A stretch of DNA of 64,000 nt. Source: DSXF01 sp964387495. Lineage in GTDB: Bacteria; Chloroflexota; Anaerolineae; Anaerolineales; Villigracilaceae. This document shows positions 14,179 to 22,496 of the stretch, one piece after another. The stretch spans positions 1 through 64,000 of the forward strand of contig CAYLXB010000003.1 of assembly GCA_964387495.1 (NCBI GenBank), written 5' to 3'. Under the pieces are notes generated by a model that saw only the letters and a list, made by a program, of their open reading frames with translations, was not told the DNA's origin and ran no database searches. The position numbers and the translations under genes are program-made. Every line of letters starts with the position of its first letter. Positions within the stretch are counted from its first letter, which is position 1.

Positions 14179-14475
14179 ATGAGACAAGGAACAGACAAAC
14201 ACCCCTCCCATGGGCCTGGAACGGGCCTGAGCTGGGCGGCGGCATGCCCCGGGACGGTTTCGCCGGATATGCCGGTGGCCTGCCTGCTGGCGGAACGCCC
14301 CGGCCTGGTGAGCCTGTTCATCGAGATGCGGCTGGGCTGCGCCGGTTGTTCCATGGCCAGGTTTTGCAGCCTCAAGGATGTGTGCAGCCAGTATGGGCTG
14401 ACCCTGACGAGTTTTTTGGCTGATATCGAGAAAAGGAGTGAATCCCATGAAAGCAACTCAGATTTTGATGGATGA
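14179..14475 (+). CDS. DUF1858 domain protein (ScdA/Ric N-terminal type)
   Basis: A 98-residue protein. After a short variable N-terminus it has the DUF1858 pattern: VSPDMPVACLLAERPGLV, then LGCAGCSMARFCSL with three closely spaced Cys, and a final helix LTSFLADIEKR. In ScdA/YtfE (Ric) proteins this domain precedes a hemerythrin-like di-iron domain that repairs iron-sulfur clusters after nitric oxide or oxidative damage. Here the two domains are separate genes that overlap by 29 bases. A GGAG ribosome site precedes ATG 14179; the longer frame to 14029 runs through the terminator and is rejected. Confidence 0.75.
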   Translation: MRQGTDKHPSHGPGTGLSWAAACPGTVSPDMPVACLLAERPGLVSLFIEMRLGCAGCSMARFCSLKDVCSQYGLTLTSFLADIEKRSESHESNSDFDG

Positions 14476-14998
14476 GCACCGCGTCATCGAAAGGGTGCTG
14501 GGCGCCATCGAGACGGCTGTGGCCAAAGTCCAGGGCGGAGCGGACTTATCGCCCGTGTTCTTCAGCGAGGCGGCGGACTTCATCCGCGGCTTTGCAGATG
14601 GCTGCCATCACCAGAAGGAGGAAGGCGTGCTGTTCAAGGCCATGAACGCCGCCGGGATGCCTGTGGAAGGCGGCCCGATTGGCGTGATGCTCAGTGAACA
14701 TGAACAGGGACGGGCCTTCACGCGCGGCATGCGCTCCGCAGCCGAAAAGTGGCAGGCGGGCGACCTGAGTGCCCGGGAGGAGACCTTGCGGAATGCCGCC
14801 GGGTATGCCGCCCTGCTGCGCCAGCATATCATGAAGGAAGACAATATCCTGTTCCCGATGGCCGACCGGGTCATCCCGGCGGGCGAGCAGGAGCGGGTGG
14901 AACAGGGCTTCGAGACGGTGGAGCACGAGGAGACCGGCGAAGGCGTTCACGAGAAATACCTGGCCCTGGCCGACAAACTGTGCGCCCAGGTGGCGTAA
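14447..14998 (+). CDS. Hemerythrin HHE-domain protein
   Basis: A 183-residue four-helix-bundle protein. The iron-ligand residues are all visible: MDEH near the start, HHQKEE in helix 2, SEHEQGR in helix 3, and RQHIMKEDNILFPM in helix 4. Such proteins bind O2 or NO at a di-iron centre, and together with the preceding DUF1858 protein this recreates a split Ric-type module. ATG 14447 follows AAAAGGAG by eight bases; an in-frame GTG at 14438 lies inside that ribosome site. A strong terminator follows at 15045. Confidence 0.88.
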   Translation: MKATQILMDEHRVIERVLGAIETAVAKVQGGADLSPVFFSEAADFIRGFADGCHHQKEEGVLFKAMNAAGMPVEGGPIGVMLSEHEQGRAFTRGMRSAAEKWQAGDLSAREETLRNAAGYAALLRQHIMKEDNILFPMADRVIPAGEQERVEQGFETVEHEETGEGVHEKYLALADKLCAQVA

Positions 14999-15044
14999 GC
15001 CGGCGCGTCCGGAGCGCAGGATGTGAGGAGGATGGCGGGATCGT

Positions 15045-15085
15045 CCCCGGCGCAGGCCTTGCATCCTGCGCCGGGGAGTTTTTTT
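15045..15085 (+). terminator. Intrinsic terminator of the hemerythrin operon
   Basis: CCCCGGCGCAGG (15045-15056) pairs perfectly with CCTGCGCCGGGG (15065-15076), followed by AG and seven T. Confidence 0.9.
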
Positions 15086-15121
15086 GAACAGCTGTCCAAT
15101 GCGCGCGTGGGCATAATCCGG

Positions 15122-15127
15122 TATACT
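15122..15127 (+). promoter_or_regulatory. -10 box of the S10 peptidase gene
   Basis: TATACT, predicted transcript start near 15134, giving a leader of about 35 bases with an AAAAGGA ribosome site before ATG 15169. Confidence 0.45.
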
Positions 15128-15168
15128 TGAGCCATCCGCCCGAAACCCAAATCTCAAAAGGACAGTCT

Positions 15169-16647
15169 ATGTCTGAAGAAACCAAGAAACCGGAAGAGAA
15201 GAAGGAAGAAAAGCCGGCTCCCAAGGACAACCTGGTCGAGAGCAAACACAAGATCAGCATCGGGGGCCAGGAAATTGCGTATACCGTCACCACCGGGACG
15301 CTCGTCCTGAAAGAGGAGACCCCCGACCGCGAGAAAGAATCGGAGGGCGAAAAGCCCAAGGCGGCGGTTTTCTTCGTGGCCTACACCCGGGACGATGTAG
15401 CCGACAAGTCCAAACGCCCGCTGACGTTTTCGTTCAACGGCGGGCCGGGGTCGTCCTCCATCTGGATGCATATGGGCCTGCTGGGGCCGCGCCGGGTGGT
15501 GCTGGAGTTCGACGGTCAGCTGCCGCCTCCGCCGTACCAGCTGACCGATAACGAATATTCCCTGCTGGACGAGACCGACCTGGTCTTCATTGACCCGGTC
15601 AGCACCGGCTACTCGCGGGTGGTGGAAGGGGAGAAGGCCCGCCAGTTCCACGGCTTCAAGAAGGATATCGAGTCGGTGGGGGATTTCATCCGGCTGTATA
15701 CGACCCGCACCGGGCGCTGGCTTTCGCCGAAGTACCTGATCGGCGAATCCTATGGCACGACGCGCGCTTCCGGTCTTTCGGGTTACCTGCAGGAGCGCCA
15801 CGGCCTGTACCTGAACGGCATCATGCTGATCTCGGCCGTGCTGGACTTCACCACCATCGATTTCAACCTGAACAACGAAGTGCCGTACGTGATGTTCCTG
15901 CCGGCCTACGCGGCGGCGGCCTGGTACCACCGCAAACTGCGCATCCGCCGCCCGCTGCAGAAACTGCTCAAGGAAGTGGAAGCCTTTGCGCTGGGCGAAT
16001 ACTCGGCGGCCCTGCTCAAGGGCGACCAGTTGACGCGCAGCGAGCGGAGGCGGATCGTGGAGAAGATGAGCCGCTACACCGGGCTTGCGCCAGAGTTCAT
16101 CGAGCGCTCCAACCTGCGCATCAACGACCAGCACTTCTTCAAGGAACTGCTGCGCGACCGGGGCCGCACCATCGGCCGCCTGGACAGCCGCTTCCTGGGC
16201 ATCGACCGTCTGGGGGTGACCGCAATGCCCGAGTACGATCCGCTGCTTTCCAACACCCTGGGGCCTTACACTGCCGGGCTGTACCATTACGTGCGCGAGG
16301 AACTCAAGTATGAGTCCGACCTGCCGTACGAGACCCTCAACCCGAAGGTCTGGCCGTGGTCGTATGCGGAGCACGAGAACCAGTATGTCAACGTGGGCGA
16401 GACGCTGCGCTCGGCGATGACTCAGAACCCGCACCTGAAGATCTTCGTTGCCAACGGATATTTTGATCTGGGCACGCCCTATTTTGCGACCGAATACACG
16501 TTCAACCACCTGGGCCTGCACGAGAGCCTGCGCAAGAATATCAGCATGGGTTACTATGAGGCCGGCCACATGATGTACATCCACATCCCTTCGCTGGCCG
16601 CCTTGAAGCAGGATCTGGCCGGGTTTGTTATGAATTCGAAACCTTAA
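15169..16647 (+). CDS. Serine carboxypeptidase, peptidase family S10
   Basis: A 492-residue alpha/beta-hydrolase peptidase. The oxyanion motif NGGPGSSS is near residue 92, the nucleophile motif GESYGTTR near residue 190, the acid in GYFDLGTP near 430 and the catalytic His in AGHMM near 465. S10 enzymes remove residues from peptide C-termini at acid pH and are best known from eukaryotic vacuoles; bacterial members like this are usually called 'peptidase S10'. The first 25 residues are very rich in Lys and Glu and there is no signal peptide, so it is predicted cytoplasmic. AAAAGGA lies six bases before the ATG. Confidence 0.88.
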   Translation: MSEETKKPEEKKEEKPAPKDNLVESKHKISIGGQEIAYTVTTGTLVLKEETPDREKESEGEKPKAAVFFVAYTRDDVADKSKRPLTFSFNGGPGSSSIWMHMGLLGPRRVVLEFDGQLPPPPYQLTDNEYSLLDETDLVFIDPVSTGYSRVVEGEKARQFHGFKKDIESVGDFIRLYTTRTGRWLSPKYLIGESYGTTRASGLSGYLQERHGLYLNGIMLISAVLDFTTIDFNLNNEVPYVMFLPAYAAAAWYHRKLRIRRPLQKLLKEVEAFALGEYSAALLKGDQLTRSERRRIVEKMSRYTGLAPEFIERSNLRINDQHFFKELLRDRGRTIGRLDSRFLGIDRLGVTAMPEYDPLLSNTLGPYTAGLYHYVREELKYESDLPYETLNPKVWPWSYAEHENQYVNVGETLRSAMTQNPHLKIFVANGYFDLGTPYFATEYTFNHLGLHESLRKNISMGYYEAGHMMYIHIPSLAALKQDLAGFVMNSKP

Positions 16648-16684
16648 GGGCAGCTTTACGCCCTGCGAGTTGGTAGAAATTGAC

Positions 16685-16690
16685 TATAAT
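16685..16690 (+). promoter_or_regulatory. -10 box of small lipoprotein gene
   Basis: TATAAT at 16685-16690 predicts a start near 16697; an AAGGAG ribosome site is at 16719-16724, five bases before ATG 16730. Confidence 0.5.
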
Positions 16691-16729
16691 CATAAGAGCA
16701 AGAAAAAATTACTCATTTAAGGAGAAGCA

Positions 16730-17188
16730 ATGCCCACCCATGTCAAGAAGTTCACCCTGGTCCTTCTAACCGGCCTGCTGGCGCTGACGCTCACCGGCTG
16801 CGGAAGCGATTACATCGATGCCTTCAACCCGGCCATCGAGCAGTTCAATGCGGCTGTGGAAACGGTCAATACCCAGATCGACGCGCTGATCGCAGATAAC
16901 GCAATGTTCGAGGATGCCGCCTGGCAGAGCGACACCAGCACGGCGCTTTCCACCCTCAAGGGCGCGGCTGAGGCGCTTACCAATCTTCCCGAACCGGAGG
17001 AAGAGTATGCACGACTCAATGAGTTGGTTCAGGAACTGGCATCCCAAACCATGCAGGCGGCAGATATCTATAATGCTGCCATCGAGTCCCAGGATATCAC
17101 CAAAATGAATGATGGCAGCGGCTATCTGGATCGGGTGAACGAACTCCTGCCTCAGATCAATGCCGAGGTCGACCGGCTGAACCAGTAA
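16730..17188 (+). CDS. Small lipoprotein, unknown function
   Basis: A 152-residue protein with a signal peptide and lipobox (LTLTGC, Cys24). The mature part is acidic and almost wholly alpha-helical, with regular Leu/Ala/Ile spacing that suggests a short helical bundle or coiled coil (for example EQFNAAVETVNTQIDALIAD). There is one Cys only, the lipidated one. I do not recognise the family. It has its own promoter and a weak terminator, so it is monocistronic. Confidence 0.8.
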   Translation: MPTHVKKFTLVLLTGLLALTLTGCGSDYIDAFNPAIEQFNAAVETVNTQIDALIADNAMFEDAAWQSDTSTALSTLKGAAEALTNLPEPEEEYARLNELVQELASQTMQAADIYNAAIESQDITKMNDGSGYLDRVNELLPQINAEVDRLNQ

Positions 17189-17212
17189 CTCTTTTTTTTA
17201 CGATTCACAGGA

Positions 17213-17250
17213 CGCACCTCGGACCGATTGTGGGCCGGGGTGCGCTTCGT
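17213..17250 (+). terminator. Weak terminator after the lipoprotein
   Basis: CGCACCTCGG (17213-17222) pairs with CCGGGGTGCG (17235-17244) with one G-T pair, then CTTCGTTTTG. Confidence 0.45.
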
Positions 17251-17291
17251 TTTGCGGCGAAAGGGTGTCCATCAAGGGAGATATTTCGGTG

Positions 17292-17297
17292 TACAAT
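17292..17297 (+). promoter_or_regulatory. -10 box of the ammonia-lyase gene
   Basis: TACAAT, predicted start near 17304; AGGAG at 17318-17322 precedes ATG 17330. Confidence 0.45.
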
Positions 17298-17329
17298 ATT
17301 CCCATCCCAAATTTCCCAGGAGTCAATCC

Positions 17330-18853
17330 ATGACCATTATCCTCGACGGTTCTTCCCTCACCATCGAAAAACTAGTTGCCGTGGCGCGCGGCGGTGAAAA
17401 GGTGGAACTGGCCCCCGCGGCGCTGGAGCGCATCAAGGTCTGCCGGGCCATGCTGGAAGAGAAGCTGGCGAACAAGGAGATCATGTATGGCACCAACACC
17501 GGCATCGGTGAGTTTTCGGAAAAAATTCTGAATGATGAGCAGGTCAAGGAATTCCAGAAATACCTGATTTACAACCATGCGGCCGGGATCGGCGAACCTG
17601 CGCCGGTGGAGTACGTGCGCGGGGCGCTGGCGGGGCGCATCAACGTGCACGCCCACGGCAACTCGGGCTGCCGGCCGGAGATTACGCTGACCATGGTTGA
17701 GATGCTCAACAAAGGCGTAACTCCGGTCGTTTGTCAAAAGGGATCGGTGGGCGCCTGCGGCGACCTGGCACCCATGGCCCAGGCGGCGCTGTTGATGATG
17801 GGGGAGGGCGAGGCCTGGTACCAGGGCGAGCGCCTGCCCGGCAAGTCTGCCATGCAAAAGGCAGGCATCCCAATCCCCGGACTGCAGGCGCGCGACGGCC
17901 TGGCGGCCATCAACGGCTCCAACCTGCTGACGGCCATGAGCGCCATCCACATCTATGAGATGGAGCGCTTCCTGAAGCAGGCCGAGATCGCAGCGGCCAT
18001 GTCCATCGAGGCCCTGCTGGGCAACATGAAGCCCTATATCAGCAAACTGCACGAATTGCGCGGCTTCAAGGGGGCGGTGGCCAGCGCGGCGAACCTCCGC
18101 AAGGTGATCGCCGGCTCGGACCTGACGACCGGCAAGATGAAGACCAAGGTGCAGGATGCCTACTCGATGCGCTCCACCCCGCAGGTGATCGGCGCGGCGC
18201 GCGATGCGGTGGCCTACGCCCGCTCGCAGGTGGAGATCGAATTGAACGGCGTGGGGGACAACCCGATCTTCGTCCCGGAGGACAGGCTGACCCTGACCGG
18301 CGCCAACTTCCAGGGGTCCCCGGTTTCGCTGCCGATGGATATGGCCGGGGCGGCCATCACCATGGTGTGCGTGCTCAGCGAGCGCCGGCTGAACCGCCTG
18401 ACCAACCCGGCGTTGAGCGTGGGCCTGCCGGACTTCCTGGCCCACGAGCCCGGCTTCTATTCCGGCCTGATGCTCTCGCAGTACACCGCCGATATGCTGA
18501 TCGTCGAGCAGCGCATCCTTTCGACGCCGGCTTCCATCCAATCCATCCCGGCGGCGGCCGACCAGGAGGACTTCGTCTCGATGGGCATGAATACGGCCAT
18601 CAAGAACGGGCAGATATTGGACAACGCTTACGGCGTGCTGGGGATCGAGTTCATGGCCGCGGCCCAGGCGCTGGACTTCCGCGAGTTCACTCCCGGCAGA
18701 GGCAGCCAGGCGGCGCGGCAGGTAATCCGCCAGCACGTGTTGCACCTGGATGTGGATCGGCCGCTCTTCCCCGACCACAACGCCATGAAGGCGCTGGTCA
18801 AATCGGGGAAGATTCTGGAAGCGGTGGAGAAGGAGACCGGCGCACTGGAATAG
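17330..18853 (+). CDS. hutH: Aromatic amino-acid (histidine) ammonia-lyase with Cys in the MIO triad
   Basis: A 507-residue lyase that removes ammonia from histidine or a related aromatic amino acid to give urocanate or a cinnamate-type product. The MIO cofactor normally forms from Ala-Ser-Gly; here the motif reads GSVGACGDLAP, with Cys at residue 143. In Pseudomonas HAL the equivalent Ser143 is known to tolerate Cys, so activity is possible. Other family residues are present: YGTNTGIG with the catalytic Tyr, NHAAGIGEP with a His typical of HAL or TAL, GDNPIF near 310. No hutU, hutI or other histidine-breakdown gene is adjacent, so the exact substrate is open. Start chosen from AGGAG and the family N-terminus; a longer frame starts at 17228. 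Confidence 0.85.
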   Translation: MTIILDGSSLTIEKLVAVARGGEKVELAPAALERIKVCRAMLEEKLANKEIMYGTNTGIGEFSEKILNDEQVKEFQKYLIYNHAAGIGEPAPVEYVRGALAGRINVHAHGNSGCRPEITLTMVEMLNKGVTPVVCQKGSVGACGDLAPMAQAALLMMGEGEAWYQGERLPGKSAMQKAGIPIPGLQARDGLAAINGSNLLTAMSAIHIYEMERFLKQAEIAAAMSIEALLGNMKPYISKLHELRGFKGAVASAANLRKVIAGSDLTTGKMKTKVQDAYSMRSTPQVIGAARDAVAYARSQVEIELNGVGDNPIFVPEDRLTLTGANFQGSPVSLPMDMAGAAITMVCVLSERRLNRLTNPALSVGLPDFLAHEPGFYSGLMLSQYTADMLIVEQRILSTPASIQSIPAAADQEDFVSMGMNTAIKNGQILDNAYGVLGIEFMAAAQALDFREFTPGRGSQAARQVIRQHVLHLDVDRPLFPDHNAMKALVKSGKILEAVEKETGALE

Positions 18854-18891
18854 CCCTGCCGCCGGCCTGGTTTCGTTACATTTTTCCGCCC

Positions 18892-18923
18892 GGATCAGGC
18901 TCGCGCGAGCCTGATCCATTTTT
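18892..18923 (+). terminator. Terminator of the ammonia-lyase gene
   Basis: A perfect 26-base palindrome, GGATCAGGCTCGC at 18892-18904 followed by its complement at 18905-18917, then ATTTTTTG. It also separates the convergent histidine kinase gene. Confidence 0.85.
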
Positions 18924-18925
18924 TG

Positions 18926-21088
18926 TTATTCCAGGCTCTCCCTGGGGTAGCGCGGCAGGACGGTTTTGAGGACGGTGTTCAGGATTTCGCTCATTTCGTT
19001 CATGCTCAGGGGGCGCGACAGGCCGAGTTCGAAGATATTTTCCCCGGGGGCGAGGCTGGTCTCCGGTTTTTCCTGGGCGGAGATGATGACGATCGGCATG
19101 TCTGCAAAAGCCTCATCTTTGCGCACCTGTGCCAGCCATTCCCAGCCGTTGATGTCGGGCAGTTCCAGGTCGAGCAGGATGGCATCCACCTTGTTTTGCT
19201 TCAGCACCGCGAAGGCCTCGGCGCCGCTCAGCGCGCTGAGCATTGTATAGGATCGAGCGGGCCGGCGCTGCCGGGTGCGGGTGACCTGGGTGATGAAATG
19301 CACCATGGCCGGGTCATCATCCACCACCAGCAGCGTGCGCACGTTCGGCCCCAGGGATTGAATGGTGTTCAAGAGGGTTTGGCGGGAGATGGGCTTGAGC
19401 AGGTAGGCGTGGATGGCGCCCACCTGGGTGCTGACGTGGGGCAGGTGGATGCGCATGACCGGCAGTTCGTACGGCAGGCTTTCGGGTGGGATGCTTCCGG
19501 CCTGGGTCGAGAGCAGGACAGCGCGCGGGTATAGTTCGGAGGTCTTCTGTGCCAGGGTTTCGATGCCGGGCAGTTCCTGGACCACGTAGCCATCCAAAAC
19601 CTGGCGGATGGTCTGGACGTGTTCCGGGTGGGGAGTGGCAAACAACACGAATTTGTTCTCGCGGGCCACGCGGGGGTTGCCCACTGGCAGGTCTGTGATC
19701 TCGACAGGCGGGCTGGTGAGCGGCAGGGTGAAGTAGAAACGCGTGCCCTGGCCAAGGGTGCTCTCGACGCCCATTTTGCCGCCGTGCAGTTCGACAAACC
19801 GCTGGCTGATGTACAGCCCCAGCCCCGTGCCCGAGCGCCTGCGCCAGTTTTCCTCCCCGCCCTGGCGGAACTCGGTGAAGACCTTGGGCAGATCCTCCTC
19901 CGAAATGCCCATGCCGGTATCGCTGACGCTGACCAGCAGGGACTCCTCCCGCTTTTCCACCCTGACCGTCATGCCGCCCTGCTCTGTGAAACGCAGGCCG
20001 TTGTTGAAGAGGTTGAGCAGGACCTGCCGGATGCGGGTGGTGTCCACGAAGATGGCCGGCAGGCCGCGCGGGATTTCCACTTTGAGCCAGAGCCCTTTTT
20101 CTTCGAATGCGCTTGCGACCATGGCCCTGACTTCGGCAATGATCTGTTCGATACGGGCTTTTTCCCGGAAGAGCGACATCTGGCGGGCATCGATTTTCCC
20201 CATGTCGAGGATATCGTTGATCAAGCGCAGGAGATGCTGGCTGGACTTGTAGATCTCCAGGATATCGTCGCGCAGGCCGGGCGGCCAGTTTTCGAGCGGG
20301 GCATAGGTCGCGGGGGCGTTGATCATCAGGTCGCTGAAGCCGACGATGAAGTTGAGCGGGCTGCGCAGCTCGTGGCTGACGGCCAGCATGAAGCGATTGC
20401 GGTCCTCGTGGGCCTCTTCTGTCTGCGCCCGGGCGAACGAGAGCATTTCGTTCAGGCGGTCCAGCTGGTAATTGCTCTGGTTTATTTCCTTCAGGATGCG
20501 GCTGATCTCGGCCCGGTGGTCGCGGGTTTCGTCCAGCAGGCGGCGGGCTTCATAGTAATGGAAGGAAGCCGAGTCAAGGGCCTCCACCAGGTTGCTGGAA
20601 AGCCCCCAGCCAAAAACGCTGATGAACACCGTCCCCAGGGCCAGCACCAGCCCATAAGCGAAATGCAGGCCGGACAGGTTGATGACAAAGATCGTGACGG
20701 CAATGATGAGCAGGTCGGTGACGAGCGTGCCGGTGACGCCGAGCGTGACGATGGCGATCAACGGCACCAGCATCATCAGGAACAGGATTTCGGTCTGCCG
20801 GTAAATGAGAAATGCGCTCACGACCGCGGTGATCAGGCCGGCCAGCCACACGGACTGGGAGAGCAAATAACGGCGCTTGAGCAGATGCAGGGTAGTTACC
20901 ACCAGCACCAGCATGAAGACCGAAATTCCCCACAGGCTTGGGTTGAAGGTTTCGGGAAGGCCCAGCGTGGCGATGACATGCCAGCACAGGTAAAGCCCTC
21001 CGACGGTGTATACCAGGTTGCCTGCAGTGGATTGCATCAATTCCCCGTACTCGGAATTCCCGTTTGGATCTTCGTGCAGCCAGGGCAT
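18926..21088 (-). CDS. Membrane hybrid histidine kinase with C-terminal receiver domains
   Basis: A 720-residue sensor kinase. The first 180 residues contain about six hydrophobic segments. A short coiled coil leads to the HisKA domain with SHELRSPLN (His239). The ATPase domain has the N box (LFNNGLRFT), DTGMGIS and GTGLGLYI. After it come a degenerate receiver-like domain without the usual Asp pair (about 475-580) and then a normal receiver (LLVVDDD, DAILLDLELPDINGWEW). The layout suggests a phosphorelay. A CAGGAG site and only three bases separate it from the upstream gene, so the two are one operon. The signal is unknown. Confidence 0.87.
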   Translation of the reverse strand: MPWLHEDPNGNSEYGELMQSTAGNLVYTVGGLYLCWHVIATLGLPETFNPSLWGISVFMLVLVVTTLHLLKRRYLLSQSVWLAGLITAVVSAFLIYRQTEILFLMMLVPLIAIVTLGVTGTLVTDLLIIAVTIFVINLSGLHFAYGLVLALGTVFISVFGWGLSSNLVEALDSASFHYYEARRLLDETRDHRAEISRILKEINQSNYQLDRLNEMLSFARAQTEEAHEDRNRFMLAVSHELRSPLNFIVGFSDLMINAPATYAPLENWPPGLRDDILEIYKSSQHLLRLINDILDMGKIDARQMSLFREKARIEQIIAEVRAMVASAFEEKGLWLKVEIPRGLPAIFVDTTRIRQVLLNLFNNGLRFTEQGGMTVRVEKREESLLVSVSDTGMGISEEDLPKVFTEFRQGGEENWRRRSGTGLGLYISQRFVELHGGKMGVESTLGQGTRFYFTLPLTSPPVEITDLPVGNPRVARENKFVLFATPHPEHVQTIRQVLDGYVVQELPGIETLAQKTSELYPRAVLLSTQAGSIPPESLPYELPVMRIHLPHVSTQVGAIHAYLLKPISRQTLLNTIQSLGPNVRTLLVVDDDPAMVHFITQVTRTRQRRPARSYTMLSALSGAEAFAVLKQNKVDAILLDLELPDINGWEWLAQVRKDEAFADMPIVIISAQEKPETSLAPGENIFELGLSRPLSMNEMSEILNTVLKTVLPRYPRESLE

Positions 21089-21091
21089 GGT

Positions 21092-22294
21092 TTACTCCTG
21101 TATCAGGTTGAGCTGGATGAGGACATCGAAGAAGGCTCTTTGAACGATCGGTTTTTTGAGAAAGGCGGCCGCTCCCAGTGAATGCGCCAGTTCGGGTTCG
21201 TCCCAGGCGGAGCAGACCAGGACGGGGATGTGCTGGGTGAGCGGGTCCAGCTGCAGGGATTGGAGCACTTCCCAGCCATCCATCTGCGGCATCATCACAT
21301 CCAGCGCAATCAGCATGGGCTGGATCTGGCGCGCCATGTCCATTACCTGGGCAGGGTCTGTCAGGCCAATCACGTCAATGTCAGACAGGCTGAGATAGCG
21401 CTCGAACATCTTGATCGTAGCAACCTGGTCATCCACAACCAGCAGGACTTTTTGCTGGACGGCCAGGAAGACCAGCCTCAGGTTGACTTCCCCGGCCTGT
21501 CCATGCGGGGGATAGGCTTCTTCGACCCGGGCGCGAATGCGCCGGCTCCAGGAGCGCACGAAATTCAGAAGGTCTTTGCCATCGGGCAGGCTGGCATCCC
21601 ACTGGTCATCGGTATCGAAGCGGATGCCGATGACCGCCTCCCTGGCATGGTGGTCTGCGTGCAGGGTGAGGCTGCGGCCGGTGCACAGGTGGAGAGAGTA
21701 ATTGATCAGGCTCAAAAGTATCTGGCGCATGAGCACCCGGTCGGCAAAGAGAGGCATCGGGTTGGACGGCAGATCCAATTCCAGGTGGATCTGTTCGCTG
21801 TTGAGGCGCTGGGCCAGGGTGGCCTTGATGCCTTGAAGTACCTCTTTCAGTTCCAGCTGCTCCGGCTGCAGGGCAAACTCCTCCTGCTCGGCAGGCGGCA
21901 TCTCTTCCGGGGCCGCCGGCTGCATAGGGCGGAAACAGCGCTCCCAGATGCGGATGCTCAATGCCTGCAATGCCCGGCTGTGATCCCGCCTGAACTGGCG
22001 CTCGCCAACATACAGGGCGCCGGCGATCTCTGCCGGATTCCTGCCCTGGATATAGCGCATCTGCAGGATCAGATAGGGGCGCCATTCGGAGGAACGGTAG
22101 ATGGGGTCCCCTCCGGCCGGCCGCAGCCTTTCGATCTCCTCCAGGACCAGTTTTTGAATGGCTTCCGCCCTGTGCTGCGATGAGCCCCTGGGGAGGGGGA
22201 TGCGTGCGGCCAGGGGATGGGTTTCGATGGCCGCGTGGTCATAAAGGTGGGTGATCAGGTCCTTGAACAGGCTGGTAAAGGTATCAAGTTCCAT
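21092..22294 (-). CDS. Three-part response regulator (HTH, cryptic ATPase-like, receiver)
   Basis: A 400-residue regulator, first gene of a two-gene operon with the kinase. Residues about 65-135 resemble sigma region 4: EWRPYLILQMRYIQGRNPAEIAGALYVGERQF. The middle, about 165-285, resembles a histidine-kinase ATPase domain that kept an N-box-like segment (MRQILLSLINYSLH) but lost the G boxes. The last 120 residues are a standard receiver with LLVVDDQ and LIALDVMMPQMDGWEVL, ending with LKKPI. A receiver at the C-terminus behind a sigma-like HTH is uncommon. It may bind DNA when the receiver is phosphorylated by the partner kinase; that is inference. Confidence 0.75.
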   Translation of the reverse strand: MELDTFTSLFKDLITHLYDHAAIETHPLAARIPLPRGSSQHRAEAIQKLVLEEIERLRPAGGDPIYRSSEWRPYLILQMRYIQGRNPAEIAGALYVGERQFRRDHSRALQALSIRIWERCFRPMQPAAPEEMPPAEQEEFALQPEQLELKEVLQGIKATLAQRLNSEQIHLELDLPSNPMPLFADRVLMRQILLSLINYSLHLCTGRSLTLHADHHAREAVIGIRFDTDDQWDASLPDGKDLLNFVRSWSRRIRARVEEAYPPHGQAGEVNLRLVFLAVQQKVLLVVDDQVATIKMFERYLSLSDIDVIGLTDPAQVMDMARQIQPMLIALDVMMPQMDGWEVLQSLQLDPLTQHIPVLVCSAWDEPELAHSLGAAAFLKKPIVQRAFFDVLIQLNLIQE

Positions 22295-22496
22295 GTCCGT
22301 TTGATGTCCAACTTAAGTCCATTAGGTGGTTGCATGTGCATGCGGATTTTGCTAAACTAAAGTGTAACCCATGTTATCACCTTTTAACGTCGTATTGACC
22401 CGCAGACAGAAATGAGTAAGGAGGTGCGAGAAACTGATAACCCTGATTTACGATCGATCCTGCCGCATATTCATAATTTCAAGAAGGAGAATAGAA

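Noticed and set aside
19619..21181. A 520-codon plus-strand frame
   Set aside because: Shadow of the histidine kinase gene.
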